Notes: generated from the letters alone by a model not told the origin. A stretch of DNA of 51,491 nucleotides from Phycisphaerales bacterium (GCA_022446965.1 JAKVBV010000017.1:1-51491), one strand, 5' to 3'; numbered from the stretch's first letter, positions 35,372-44,219 are shown. Translations and numbers: made by a program.

Positions 35372-36886
35372 CTACAGTTGCTTGGCCGCCCACCCGCCGA
35401 AGCGGAAGCGGGCGAGGAAGAACAGTGCGCGAAAGAGCATTTCGCCGCACAGGCCGATCCACACGCCGGTCAATCCCCACCCCAGGTGCAAACCGAAGAA
35501 CCAGGCCATGGGCAGGCGGATGCCGTATGAACTGCCCGTGGTGATCCAGAACACCCACATGGTGTCGCCCAGACCGCGCAGTGCTTGCCGCACCACCATC
35601 GAGACGGCGAAGGCCACTTGCATCACCCCGCACACGATCAGCAGATCGGGCACGAGGGCGAGGAACACCGGCTCGTCGCTCACGATGCGGGTGAATGTTT
35701 CGCCGAAGCACATGAACACGATGCCCAGCACGCCCATCACGGCCAACCCCGCACCTGCGCAGGTGTAGACCGCCTTTCGGGCCATGCGTTCATTGCCGGC
35801 ACCCATGTACTGCCCGGCGATCGCCGCGGCCGCGGTGCCGATGGCGAAGCCTGGCAGGAAAGAGAACGACTCCCACTGGATTGCGATCACGTGGGCGCCC
35901 ACCAAGCCGTCGCCGCCCAATGACGTGTCCACCACGCCGTTGAGTGTCCACAGTGTGCCCGTGGCCGCCGCGGCCGCCGCGACCAATCCAATGATCCACA
36001 GGCACACTAGATTGGCCGACCACATCGACATGCCTTCGAAGAAATTGGGCAATCCGATGCGCACCACCCGCCAACTCATCGATCGTTCGATGGGCACGTC
36101 GCTGCGGCGCAGCTTCAGATCCTTCACACCACGCAGCACCACCCAGAGCGTGGTGGCACCGCCCACGAGCCAGCCCACAGCCGTGCCCGCCGCGATGCCT
36201 TCCACATGCCAGTCGAATCCCAACGGTGACGTGAAGGCGCTGCCTGCAATTGTGATGGTGGCACCCGAGAGCAGCCACGAACACACCACGTTCACGATGT
36301 TCACGAGCACGCCGATGATGGCCGGCCACAGTGTTTCACCCGCCCCTTGCAGGCACATGGCCCCCACCATCATGATCGCCGTGCCTGGCAGGGCCCACGT
36401 CATCATGCGAACGTACACCACGCACGCCTCTGCGGCGGCCCCGTCGAGGCCACAGACCCAGGCCAGCGGCGCCGCGGCGAGATACATGACCACCGCGACC
36501 ACGACGCTCCACAGCACGCCCAGTGTGAGGGCCTGGCCCAACGCTTGCCCCGCTTGGCGGGTGTCACCGGCACCGATGGCGCGAGCGATCAGAGCCTGGC
36601 CGCCGATGCCCAGCCCGGTCATGGCGATGGCGATGAGCCAGCCCACATAGGAACCAATGCCCATGCCGTCCATCGACTCCACCACCATGTCGGCCGGTAA
36701 CCCACCGGCGAGCATCTTGTCGACGAGCCCCACGAAAGCGCCCAGCGTTTGATGAATCAGCACCGGCAGTGCGACGATCCAGATCGCTTGCCACAGCGTC
36801 TTGCCGGCCAGTTTGCCTGAACGGATCTGGCCGTCTGATTCAGGCTCGGCAGCCTGGTCGACGTCGATGGGTGGGCGGTCAGTCAC
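35372..36886 (-). CDS. MATE-family efflux transporter
   Basis: A 504-residue membrane protein with twelve predicted transmembrane segments in two similar halves, the MATE architecture (first half starts WQAIWIVALPVLIHQTLGAF; second half NFFEGMSMWSANLVCLWIIG). MATE proteins export drugs or metabolites using sodium or proton gradients. The start is GTG at 36886, 23 bases after the stop of the HEAT-repeat lipoprotein gene, with no clear ribosome site. The substrate is unknown. It converges with infC. Confidence 0.9.
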   Translation of the reverse strand: MTDRPPIDVDQAAEPESDGQIRSGKLAGKTLWQAIWIVALPVLIHQTLGAFVGLVDKMLAGGLPADMVVESMDGMGIGSYVGWLIAIAMTGLGIGGQALIARAIGAGDTRQAGQALGQALTLGVLWSVVVAVVMYLAAAPLAWVCGLDGAAAEACVVYVRMMTWALPGTAIMMVGAMCLQGAGETLWPAIIGVLVNIVNVVCSWLLSGATITIAGSAFTSPLGFDWHVEGIAAGTAVGWLVGGATTLWVVLRGVKDLKLRRSDVPIERSMSWRVVRIGLPNFFEGMSMWSANLVCLWIIGLVAAAAAATGTLWTLNGVVDTSLGGDGLVGAHVIAIQWESFSFLPGFAIGTAAAAIAGQYMGAGNERMARKAVYTCAGAGLAVMGVLGIVFMCFGETFTRIVSDEPVFLALVPDLLIVCGVMQVAFAVSMVVRQALRGLGDTMWVFWITTGSSYGIRLPMAWFFGLHLGWGLTGVWIGLCGEMLFRALFFLARFRFGGWAAKQL

Positions 36887-36909
36887 GTGGGTGCACGGGC
36901 CAGGGAAGA

Positions 36910-37734
36910 TCAGCCCGCGGCATCATCCTCGTAGGTGGAGCGACGGTCGGCCGGGTCGAGGCCGGCTGGCGTCTGGGGCACCTCCCACTGATGGTCGATC
37001 CAGAAGGCCGCCCGCTCCCACCACAATTTGCCGCGACTGTATGTGGGGTACAGGTAGACCCGTTGCCCGGCGAAGGCTTCGCCGGCAGGCAGAGCGCGGT
37101 CGTACCACGTCCGCCAGGCCGTGCGGTCCATGCCCAGATCCTGTCCGGTCAAGGTGTACAGGGATTCCGTGGCGGCCGTGTTCACAGCCAGCTCGCGGGC
37201 ATCGAGTGCGGCGATGAGCGCCTGCACCACACGGTCTTCGGGGTACTGCGCCAGTGCGATACACGCCGCCTCACGCACTTCGCCCACCTCACTGCGGTGC
37301 AGGGCGGTGCGAATGAGATCAGGCACCACGGCTGCATTGTGCAGACGCTGCAGCGCCAGCGCCGCTGTCCACCGCACGTGCTTGTGCGATGCAGGTGTGA
37401 ACTCAAGCCACGGCGCAATGAGGACGGCATCTTCCGGCGTACCCTGCCGGCCCAGCGCCGTGATGGCGGCCGACTTCACCAGTGGATCTGTGTCGTGTTC
37501 CACATAGTCGCGGTACATCTTCAGGTAGGGCGCCGCTCCACCGAAGGTCGATGTCGACAACAACACCACGCCTTCGCGGCGTTTGTCGGCATTGTGCGGA
37601 TCGAGGGCGTCACGAGCTGCCTGAGCGGGCGTGGGCGCGTTGAAAGTGCGGCCCAATTCACCGAAGTCGTCCATCACACAGCCACCGAGAGTGGCGGCCG
37701 TAAGAGCAGTGGTGATGCAAGCGACGCGGGACAT
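36910..37734 (-). CDS. HEAT-repeat lipoprotein
   Basis: A 274-residue predicted lipoprotein. The start at 37734 gives a signal peptide with lipobox ATLGGC. The mature protein holds three to four HEAT-like helical repeats (ADKRREGVVLLSTSTFGG, DPLVKSAAITALGRQGTPED, VGEVREAACIALAQYPED), a scaffold for protein contacts. The C-terminal part is Trp-rich. TAGGAT lies 7 bases before the ATG, so the mRNA is probably leaderless. The partner is unknown. Confidence 0.8.
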   Translation of the reverse strand: MSRVACITTALTAATLGGCVMDDFGELGRTFNAPTPAQAARDALDPHNADKRREGVVLLSTSTFGGAAPYLKMYRDYVEHDTDPLVKSAAITALGRQGTPEDAVLIAPWLEFTPASHKHVRWTAALALQRLHNAAVVPDLIRTALHRSEVGEVREAACIALAQYPEDRVVQALIAALDARELAVNTAATESLYTLTGQDLGMDRTAWRTWYDRALPAGEAFAGQRVYLYPTYSRGKLWWERAAFWIDHQWEVPQTPAGLDPADRRSTYEDDAAG

Positions 37735-37741
37735 GCACCGC

Positions 37742-37747
37742 ATCCTA
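37742..37747 (-). promoter_or_regulatory. Probable leaderless -10 element (HEAT lipoprotein)
   Basis: TAGGAT on the minus strand, 7 bases before the ATG at 37734, in the 72-base gap behind the cupin gene. Confidence 0.5.
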
Positions 37748-37806
37748 CCGTGGCGGATCACGGGTGAATGGCGGTCGATTGGGGCGTCTTCAGGAAACGT
37801 GCGATG

Positions 37807-38175
37807 TCAGCTGCCCGACACCGGTTGGCCGCAGTCGGACGTGACCGGCACCAGACACAGAAAGCGAGCCGGGGCCGCGGAAGCATTGCGAAACTGGTGC
37901 ACGGCTTCGCTGGGCACCAGCAGTACGTCGCCGCCGGTCACGGTGCGTGTCTCGCCGTCACATTCGGCCTCGAGTTCGCCCTCCACGATGAACACCTCGT
38001 GTTCGTAGGGGTGGGCGTGGTGCGGCGTGTGTCCGCCTGGTGCCACCACGAAGTGCCGCATGGCGAAATTGGGGGCGTTGTCGTCTCGCCCCACCATCAC
38101 CTGCATGGTCACATCTTTGGCGCCGGTCATGGTGACGGGCGTGGTCGCAGCGGGATCGGCGTGGCGAATGAGCAT
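37807..38175 (-). CDS. Small cupin-domain protein
   Basis: A 122-residue single-cupin protein. Motif 1 is GGHTPHHAHPYEHEVFIVEGE, with His/His/Glu/His metal ligands, and motif 2 is GDVLLVPSEAVHQFRN. Such proteins bind a divalent metal and act as dioxygenases, isomerases or ligand sensors; the reaction cannot be told. TACCAT lies exactly 6 bases before the ATG. It is flanked by the EF-G-2 gene upstream, separated by a terminator-like hairpin. Confidence 0.88.
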   Translation of the reverse strand: MLIRHADPAATTPVTMTGAKDVTMQVMVGRDDNAPNFAMRHFVVAPGGHTPHHAHPYEHEVFIVEGELEAECDGETRTVTGGDVLLVPSEAVHQFRNASAAPARFLCLVPVTSDCGQPVSGS

Positions 38176-38181
38176 GCGGCG

Positions 38182-38187
38182 ATGGTA
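38182..38187 (-). promoter_or_regulatory. Probable leaderless -10 element (cupin gene)
   Basis: TACCAT on the minus strand, then six bases (cgccgc), then the ATG at 38175. Confidence 0.6.
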
Positions 38188-38194
38188 GTGCCCT

Positions 38195-38239
38195 GTAATG
38201 GAAAATGAACACCGCAGCAGCGCGACCTGCTGGCGGTGT
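38195..38239 (-). terminator. Probable terminator of the EF-G-2 gene
   Basis: On the minus strand ACACCG-C-CAGCAG pairs with CTGCTGCGGTGT (12 bp, one bulged C, 6-base loop; arms 38239-38227 and 38220-38209), followed by TTCATTTTCC. It starts 24 bases after the gene's stop. Confidence 0.65.
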
Positions 38240-38262
38240 GTTGCATTTGCATTGCCGGTGGC

Positions 38263-40314
38263 TCAGTCTTCGTCGTCCTGCGGCTTGAAGGCCTTAACGA
38301 CATCGGCCTGCACATTGGGCGGCGTCTGTTCGTCGTGGGAGTACTCCATGGAGTACGACCCCGCCCCGCCGGTCATCGACTTGAGCTGGTTGGCGTAGAT
38401 CATCACTTCCGACAGTGGCGCTTCGGCCTGCACGCACACCTGGTTACCCGCGACCATGTCGGTTCCTTGAATGCGGCCGCGGCGACCGGACATGTCCGAC
38501 GAGATGTCACCGATGAAATCCTGGGGCACTGTGATTTCGAGCTTCACATAGGGCTCGAGCAGCACGGGCTTGGCCTTCTGCACGGCTTCAATGAATGCCC
38601 GGCGACCGGCCGTCATGAATGCGACTTCTTTGGAATCCACCGGGTGGTGCTTGCCGTCGTACACACTCACCTTGATGTTCTGCATGGGGTAGCCAGCAAT
38701 TGCGCCTTCGGTCATCACGCGACGGATGCCCTTTTCGATGGCGGGCATGAACTGCTTGGGCACACTGCCGCCGAACGTGTCGTCCACGAACAGCAGGCCC
38801 TTGCTGATGCCTTCGGTGTCTTCCGCGACAGGCTCGACACGCAGATAGACCTCACCGAACTGCCCCGAGCCGCCACTTTGCTTCTTGTGACGGTGATGGC
38901 CTTCGGCATTGCCTTGGATGGTTTCCTTGTAGGCCACCTTGGGCGGGTGGGTGTCCACTTCCACGCCGAACTGTTCCTTGAGCTGTTCGAGCTTGGCTCG
39001 CAGGTGCAGTTCGCCCAAACCACGGATCACTTGCTCGCCAGTGGTGGCGACGCGCTCGAGATGAAATGTCGGGTCTTCGGCCATCATCTTGCTGGTGGCT
39101 TCGCCCAATTTGGTTTCGCCGCCCTTGTTGGTGGGTTCGATGGCTAGGCCGTACATGGGCTTGGGCAGCGGAATGCTGTTCATGCGGGCGTGGCCGCCAC
39201 TGATATCATGCAGCACGGAGTCGAAATGGATGTCGTCGATCTTGGCCAGACAGCAAATGTCACCGGGCACGGCGCCCTCGACTTCGGTGGTCTCGCGACC
39301 TTGCGGCTGGAACACATGACCCAGGCGCACGCCCTTCTTGCCGTCGTCCACGCGCGGCTGTTCCGATGCCTTGAGCGTGCCGTTGTGCACACGCACGTAG
39401 CTCAGCTTGCCCACGAAGGGATCGCTCGCCACCTTGAACACGTGGCCGATGAGATCGCCGCCGGCGTCGCCGGTAAGTTCAAGTGCTTCGGACTCGTCAC
39501 CCACCACCTTTTCGATCGGGCGGAAGTTGCCCTCGGTCGGGTTGGGGAACAGGTATGCGATCTGATCGAGGAACTTCTTCAGGCCCACGTTCTGGCGGGC
39601 ACTGCAGAAGGCCACCGGCACAAGATGGCCTTCGCACATGGCCCGCTTGAACGGCGCGAGGAGTTCGTCGGGTGCGATCTCTCCCTCTTCGAGGTACTTC
39701 TCCATGAGGGCTTCGTCGACTTCCACGATCTGGTCGACCAGTGCAGTGTGGAATGACGCCACATCGCCCAGGTCACTGTCGCCTTGGGTTTCCTGTAGAC
39801 ATCGCACCACGGCGCTCCCGCCATCTGTGGGCAGATTGATCGGCACGCACTCGCTACCGAAAGTCTCCTTCACGTGTTCGAGCAACGTGGCGGGATCGCC
39901 CGTGTTCATCTTGTTGATCATGATGGCACGAGGCAGATTGCGTTCACCGGCGAGCTTCATGAGACGGCGGGCGACCGGGTCGATGCCCGTGTCGGGATCG
40001 AGCACCAACACCATGGCTTCGACGGCGGGCAGGGCGCTGATGGCCATGCCTAGGAAATCGGCGCGGCCCGGCGTGTCGATGATGTTGATGTGGCAGCCAT
40101 CGTGATTCATGTGGACGACGGCGCTGTCGAGGGAATGCCCGAATTTCTTCTCCAGATCGCTGGAGTCACAGACGGTGGTGCCGTCTTCCACGGTGCCCAC
40201 GCGGCCGGTGGCGCCGGTGTTGTGGAGCATGGTCTCCACGATGGTCGTCTTGCCGGACCCTGAAGGGCCCACAAAGGCAATGTTGCGAATCTGCTCCGTG
40301 GTGTGTTTGGGCAT
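38263..40314 (-). CDS. Elongation factor G paralogue (EF-G-2 type)
   Basis: A 683-residue translational GTPase with all five EF-G domains. The P-loop is GPSGSGKT (residues 16-23), as in EF-G-2 proteins rather than the AHIDAGKT of canonical EF-G. G3 is DTPGRADF. The G4 motif NKxD reads NKMN (134-137), an Asp-to-Asn change expected to weaken guanine specificity. Domain IV (around residues 480-600) keeps KKQSGGSGQFGEVYLRVEP. EF-G-2 proteins are usually extra copies with a role distinct from main elongation; the main fusA is presumably elsewhere. AGGAAGGA precedes the ATG. A terminator hairpin follows. Confidence 0.9.
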   Translation of the reverse strand: MPKHTTEQIRNIAFVGPSGSGKTTIVETMLHNTGATGRVGTVEDGTTVCDSSDLEKKFGHSLDSAVVHMNHDGCHINIIDTPGRADFLGMAISALPAVEAMVLVLDPDTGIDPVARRLMKLAGERNLPRAIMINKMNTGDPATLLEHVKETFGSECVPINLPTDGGSAVVRCLQETQGDSDLGDVASFHTALVDQIVEVDEALMEKYLEEGEIAPDELLAPFKRAMCEGHLVPVAFCSARQNVGLKKFLDQIAYLFPNPTEGNFRPIEKVVGDESEALELTGDAGGDLIGHVFKVASDPFVGKLSYVRVHNGTLKASEQPRVDDGKKGVRLGHVFQPQGRETTEVEGAVPGDICCLAKIDDIHFDSVLHDISGGHARMNSIPLPKPMYGLAIEPTNKGGETKLGEATSKMMAEDPTFHLERVATTGEQVIRGLGELHLRAKLEQLKEQFGVEVDTHPPKVAYKETIQGNAEGHHRHKKQSGGSGQFGEVYLRVEPVAEDTEGISKGLLFVDDTFGGSVPKQFMPAIEKGIRRVMTEGAIAGYPMQNIKVSVYDGKHHPVDSKEVAFMTAGRRAFIEAVQKAKPVLLEPYVKLEITVPQDFIGDISSDMSGRRGRIQGTDMVAGNQVCVQAEAPLSEVMIYANQLKSMTGGAGSYSMEYSHDEQTPPNVQADVVKAFKPQDDED

Positions 40315-40408
40315 GGATGTCCTTCCTCTTCAAATCCTGTCTTCCACCCGTTGTGGATCACGCCTGATCCCGGGCCTTCGACTATAGCGGCCACGATGCG
40401 AAGGGAGG

Positions 40409-40414
40409 TAGAGT
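40409..40414 (+). promoter_or_regulatory. Possible -10 element for trmL
   Basis: TAGAGT, 9 bases before the trmL ATG, would give a leader of 2-3 bases. AGGGAGG nearby (40402-40408) is too far, 15 bases from the ATG, to be a normal ribosome site. Confidence 0.35.
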
Positions 40415-40423
40415 CCGCCTGCC

Positions 40424-40891
40424 ATGCTGCATCTGGTGCTGTACACCCCTGAAATCCCCAACAACACCGGCACGATCGGCCGCACCGCCATGGCGATTGG
40501 CGCTCGGTTGCACTTGATCGAACCGCTGGGCTTTGATCTGAGCGAGAAGGCTGTCCGCCGAGCGGGGCTCGATTACTGGGCCGACCTCGACTGGAAGCAA
40601 CACGCCAACTGGCAGGCGTTTATGGATGCTGAGCAGCCTGAACGGCTCTTGGCCTTGACGGCGCGAGCACAGCGGTCGCTGTGGGATGCCACGATCGAAG
40701 ACGACACCTACCTGCTCTTTGGCCGCGAGAGTGACGGGCTGCCACAGGCGGTGCTTAATGCCGTGCGGGGGCAGTGTGGCGAGGCCGCCATCGTGGGCCT
40801 GCCGCAAGTGGAGGGTGTGCGATCGCTCAATCTGGCCTGTGCCGCGACCGCCGCGGCCTACGAGGCCTGGCGGCAGATTCTCGCTCGCTGA
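40424..40891 (+). CDS. trmL: tRNA (cytidine/uridine-34-2'-O-)-methyltransferase TrmL
   Basis: TrmL methylates the wobble ribose of tRNA-Leu isoacceptors using S-adenosylmethionine. The 155-residue protein is a minimal SPOUT enzyme, normal in size. Motif 1 is PEIPNNTGTIGRTAMAIGA, motif 2 is LLFGRESDGLP and motif 3 is VEGVRSLNLACAATAAAYEAW, forming the trefoil knot. It converges with glyA, with 6 bases between the stops. Confidence 0.95.
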   Translation: MLHLVLYTPEIPNNTGTIGRTAMAIGARLHLIEPLGFDLSEKAVRRAGLDYWADLDWKQHANWQAFMDAEQPERLLALTARAQRSLWDATIEDDTYLLFGRESDGLPQAVLNAVRGQCGEAAIVGLPQVEGVRSLNLACAATAAAYEAWRQILAR

Positions 40892-40897
40892 CACTGA

Positions 40898-42187
40898 TCA
40901 GTGAAACAGCGGATACCGATCACATATGGCATGCACGTCACTTCGCACGGCCTCGCACGTGGCGGCGTTACCGCCACCAGCGAGCACGCGATCGATCATG
41001 CCCGCCACGGCCACCATGTCGTCGGCATTGAGGCCGCGGGTCGTGAGCGCGGCGGTGCCAAGACGCAAGCCGCTGGTCACCATCGGCGGGCGAGGATCGT
41101 TGGGGATGCCGTTCTTGTTGGTGATGATGCCTGCAGCTTCGAGCCACTGCTCGGCATCAGCGCCGGTGAGATCGGCATCACGCGGCTGGAGATCAACCAG
41201 CAGAAGATGATTGTCGGTACCGCCGGTGCACAAGCGATAGCCATGGCCCACAAGTGCTTCGGCCAGCGCCTGGGCGTTGGTGACGACCTGTTGGGCCCAC
41301 GTTTTGAATTCGGGCCTGAGCGCTTCGCCCAGTGCCACAGCCTTGGCCGCGATGATGTGCATGAGCGGTCCACCCTGGCTGCCGGGAAACACCTTGCGGT
41401 CCACCATCTTGGCCACTTCGGGATCATCGGTCATGATCAGTCCGCCACGCGGGCCGCGCAGAGTCTTGTGCGTGGTGGTGGTGACGATGTGCGCGTGTGG
41501 AAATGGCGAGGGATGCACGCCTGCGGCGACAAGCCCGGCAATGTGCGCGATATCGGCCATGAGCACGGCGCCCACCTCGTCGGCGATGGCGCGGAAGCGT
41601 TCGAAATCGATCATGCGTGAATAGGCGCTGTAGCCACAGATGATCATGTTCGGCTGCACGTCGCGGGCCCGCTGGGCGATGTGGTCGTAGTCGAGGCGTT
41701 CGGTGTCGCTGTCGAGCGCGTAGTCGTGAATCTCGTAGAACGTGCCACTGAAGTTGGGCTTGAGGCCATGGCTCAAGTGACCGCCACTCTTGATGGGCAG
41801 GCTGAGTACCTTGTCACCAGGTTTGAGCACGGCCATGAAGGCAGCGGTGTTGGCATTGGCGCCACAGTGTGGCTGCACATTGGCGAACTGGCATCCAAAG
41901 AGTTCGCAGGCACGATCGATGGCCAGTTGCTCAACCTTGTCGTGATGCTCACAGCCGCCGTAGTACCGCTTGCCCGGGTACCCCTCGGCGTACTTGTTGG
42001 TCATCCACGATCCCGCGGCGTGCATCACCGGCGTGGACACGTGGTTTTCTGAGGCGATCAACTCAAGCGTGCGGTCCTGCCGCTGGGCTTCGGCCGCGAG
42101 GATGTCGGCCACGGCCGGATCGGCGCCGTGCAGCAGTTCAAGGAGTTGAGTGGACATGGGGTCAAGCGCGGTGGCGGATGCGTTCAT
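40898..42187 (-). CDS. glyA: Serine hydroxymethyltransferase
   Basis: GlyA interconverts serine and glycine with tetrahydrofolate, the main source of one-carbon units. The 429-residue PLP enzyme has TLELIASENHVS, YAEGYPGKRYYGGCEH, and the cofactor lysine in THKTLRGPRGGLI. The start at 42187 is supported by TACACT exactly 6 bases upstream on the minus strand; longer frames upstream are not coding. Its stop lies in the palindrome CACTGATCAGTG shared with the trmL end. Confidence 0.97.
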   Translation of the reverse strand: MNASATALDPMSTQLLELLHGADPAVADILAAEAQRQDRTLELIASENHVSTPVMHAAGSWMTNKYAEGYPGKRYYGGCEHHDKVEQLAIDRACELFGCQFANVQPHCGANANTAAFMAVLKPGDKVLSLPIKSGGHLSHGLKPNFSGTFYEIHDYALDSDTERLDYDHIAQRARDVQPNMIICGYSAYSRMIDFERFRAIADEVGAVLMADIAHIAGLVAAGVHPSPFPHAHIVTTTTHKTLRGPRGGLIMTDDPEVAKMVDRKVFPGSQGGPLMHIIAAKAVALGEALRPEFKTWAQQVVTNAQALAEALVGHGYRLCTGGTDNHLLLVDLQPRDADLTGADAEQWLEAAGIITNKNGIPNDPRPPMVTSGLRLGTAALTTRGLNADDMVAVAGMIDRVLAGGGNAATCEAVRSDVHAICDRYPLFH

Positions 42188-42193
42188 CTGCAC

Positions 42194-42199
42194 AGTGTA
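42194..42199 (-). promoter_or_regulatory. Probable leaderless -10 element for glyA
   Basis: TACACT on the minus strand, then six bases (gtgcag), then the ATG at 42187. Confidence 0.6.
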
Positions 42200-42256
42200 G
42201 ATCACCCCCGAGTGGGCCATTTGGCATGGCCGTGGTTGTCCACAGTCGGCCGGCCC

Positions 42257-42292
42257 TAGGATGGTGGCATGACTGGCACACGCACAACGTGA
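42257..42292 (+). promoter_or_regulatory. Leaderless promoter and 7-codon frame before ogt
   Basis: TAGGAT (42257-42262), then six bases, then ATG at 42269. That ATG is in frame with ogt, but after MTGTRTT a TGA occurs at 42290-42292. The frame then stays open (FWRSVPTPAGPL) into ogt. This is either a nonsense mutation, a short upstream frame, or a misread base. Confidence 0.5.
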
Positions 42293-42328
42293 TTCTGGCG
42301 ATCGGTTCCCACCCCCGCGGGGCCGTTG

Positions 42329-42799
42329 ATGGTCTTTGTCACGCTGAACATGAGTGGCGACGACGTACTCACCACCGAATGGGCATGCCTGCACGGCACA
42401 CCACGAGGCAAAGAAGACAAACGCCTGTTGCCCGAGCTGGCCCACTGGATCAAGGCGGCACTGCGTGAGCGTGTGGGCCAGCCACCGGCAGGTGTGCCCG
42501 CTGGCCCGCCCTTCTTTCATGCGTGTTGGCGGGCCTGCAGACGAATCAAGATCGACCGCACCAAGACCTACGCCCAGCTGGCCACCGCGGCTGGTCGCCC
42601 CACCGCTGTGCGAGCTGCCGGCGGCGCCATGCGAGCCAATCCCCAGCCCCTCCTGACGCCCTGCCACCGCGTGCTGGGCACGGCAGGTCTGGGTGGGTTT
42701 CATGGCACGAAAAAGCGAGGCAAAGCGCTCGCTTTGAAAGCAGATCTACTGTCGATCGAGGCTGCCTTGGCCGATACAATCCGCAGTTCTCCCCGCTGA
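42329..42799 (+). CDS. ogt: Methylated-DNA-protein cysteine methyltransferase, probably 5'-truncated
   Basis: Ogt/Ada-type protein that moves methyl from O6-methylguanine to its own cysteine. The C-terminal domain is intact: TYAQLATAAGRPTAVRAAGG, ANPQPLLTPCHRVLG with the acceptor Cys in PCHR, and GGFHGTKKRG. The N-terminal part is short. Codons just upstream of this ATG (TPAGPL) already resemble the family's first strand, yet no ATG or GTG lies between them and an in-frame TGA at 42290. A start at TTG 42326 or ATG 42329 is therefore forced. The likely original start is ATG 42269. It may be a damaged but still partly translated gene. Confidence 0.8.
   Translation: MVFVTLNMSGDDVLTTEWACLHGTPRGKEDKRLLPELAHWIKAALRERVGQPPAGVPAGPPFFHACWRACRRIKIDRTKTYAQLATAAGRPTAVRAAGGAMRANPQPLLTPCHRVLGTAGLGGFHGTKKRGKALALKADLLSIEAALADTIRSSPR
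42752..42780 (+). promoter_or_regulatory. ugd promoter
   Basis: TCGATC (42752-42757), 17 bases, TACAAT (42775-42780), inside the 3' end of ogt. The predicted leader of about 90 bases contains a direct repeat CGCTGTTT(T)CAG twice and AGGAG 10 bases before the ugd ATG. Confidence 0.5.
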
Positions 42800-42875
42800 G
42801 GTGCTGCTCCAGGACTGAGGCCGGGAACATCGCTGTTTTCAGCACTTCTACCGCTGTTTCAGGAGCCTCTGCGCC

Positions 42876-44219
42876 ATGCGTCTCACCATCGTCGGATCCG
42901 GGTATGTCGGTCTTGTCACAGGAACCTGCTTCGCCAACACTGGCAATCAGGTCACCTGCTTGGATATCAATCCAGAACGTGTCGACATGATGCGCCGCGG
43001 CGAGTGCCCCATCTTCGAACCGGGCCTCTCCGAGTTGATGACCTTGAACATCAAGGCGGGCCGCCTGCACTTCACGGGAGATGTGAATGAGGCCTATGCC
43101 GATGGTGAGTTGATCTTCATCTGCGTGGGCACCCCCACCGGAGCCGATGGCCGCAGTGATCTAAGCGCAGTGATGGCCGTGGCCAAGGCCATCGGCGAGG
43201 CGATCGAATCTGGCGTGTGCCAGGTGGATCACCCGGTGATCGTGGTGAAGTCCACCGTGCCCGTGGGCACCACTTCCAAGGTGCGCGACGTGATCGCCGG
43301 CATCACCAGCAAGCCCTTCTCGGTGGCGGACAATCCCGAGTTCCTCAAGGAAGGCGACGCCATCAAGGACTTTCAGGAGCCGGACCGCGTGGTCTGCGGC
43401 GTAGAAAGCGATCGCGGCCGTGCCTTGCTCACCGAACTGTACGACCCATACGTGAGCACCAGCAATCCGCTGATGTTCATGGATGTGGAATCCTCTGAGA
43501 TGGTCAAGTACGCCAGCAATGCCATGCTGGCATGCAAGATCTCTTTCATCAACGAGATCGCTCGGATCACTGAGTACTACGGCGCCGACATCGCTCGCGT
43601 GCGAGAAGGCATGTGCGCCGACAAACGTATCGGCGACCAATTCCTGTTCCCAGGCCTGGGCTATGGCGGATCGTGCTTCCCCAAGGACACGCTCGCCGTG
43701 ATTGAAATGGGTCAAGATTCGGGCATCCCGTGTCTGCTCAATGAAGCGGTCCACGAAGTGAATCAGGCGCAGCGGTCCTGGTTCCTCGGTCGCATTCTGC
43801 AGCACTTCGGCGGTGATGTCTCGGGCAAGCACTTCGCATTCTGGGGCCTGGCATTCAAGCCGCGCACCGACGACGTGCGTGAGGCCCCGGCCAAGACCAT
43901 CATCGAAGGTCTGCTCGAACGCGGCGCCACGGTGACGGGTTTCGATCCCATCGCCCAGGAAACCTTCAAGACGTACGGCCTGGAGATGAACTACTCACCC
44001 GACATGTATGACGCCTGCCAAGATGCTGATGCCCTAGTGTTGTGCACGGAGTGGTCTGAATTCCGCCAGCCGGAGTTCGACACCATGAAGGCCAAGCTCA
44101 AGGTCCCGGTGCTGTTCGATGGCCGCAATGTCTACCACGACATGAACCTGCACGAGAGCGGCTTCGTGTACTACAGCATTGGTCGCAAGGGTGTGCATGA
44201 AACGGCGGATGTGGGCTGA
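42876..44219 (+). CDS. ugd: UDP-glucose 6-dehydrogenase
   Basis: Ugd oxidises UDP-glucose to UDP-glucuronate with two NAD, for polysaccharide precursors. The 447-residue protein has the N-terminal Rossmann motif IVGSGYVGLVTGTCFA, the substrate region EFLKEGDAIKDF, the catalytic Cys267 in GYGGSCFPKD, and the second Rossmann domain (FWGLAFKPRTDDVREAP). AGGAG lies 10 bases before the ATG. It is a single-gene unit; no glycosyltransferases are nearby. Confidence 0.96.
   Translation: MRLTIVGSGYVGLVTGTCFANTGNQVTCLDINPERVDMMRRGECPIFEPGLSELMTLNIKAGRLHFTGDVNEAYADGELIFICVGTPTGADGRSDLSAVMAVAKAIGEAIESGVCQVDHPVIVVKSTVPVGTTSKVRDVIAGITSKPFSVADNPEFLKEGDAIKDFQEPDRVVCGVESDRGRALLTELYDPYVSTSNPLMFMDVESSEMVKYASNAMLACKISFINEIARITEYYGADIARVREGMCADKRIGDQFLFPGLGYGGSCFPKDTLAVIEMGQDSGIPCLLNEAVHEVNQAQRSWFLGRILQHFGGDVSGKHFAFWGLAFKPRTDDVREAPAKTIIEGLLERGATVTGFDPIAQETFKTYGLEMNYSPDMYDACQDADALVLCTEWSEFRQPEFDTMKAKLKVPVLFDGRNVYHDMNLHESGFVYYSIGRKGVHETADVG

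Noticed and set aside
40892-40903. Perfect 12-base palindrome CACTGATCAGTG between trmL and glyA
   Set aside because: No loop and no T-run, so it is too short for a terminator. The overlap with two stop codons (TGA/TCA) makes such symmetry likely by chance.
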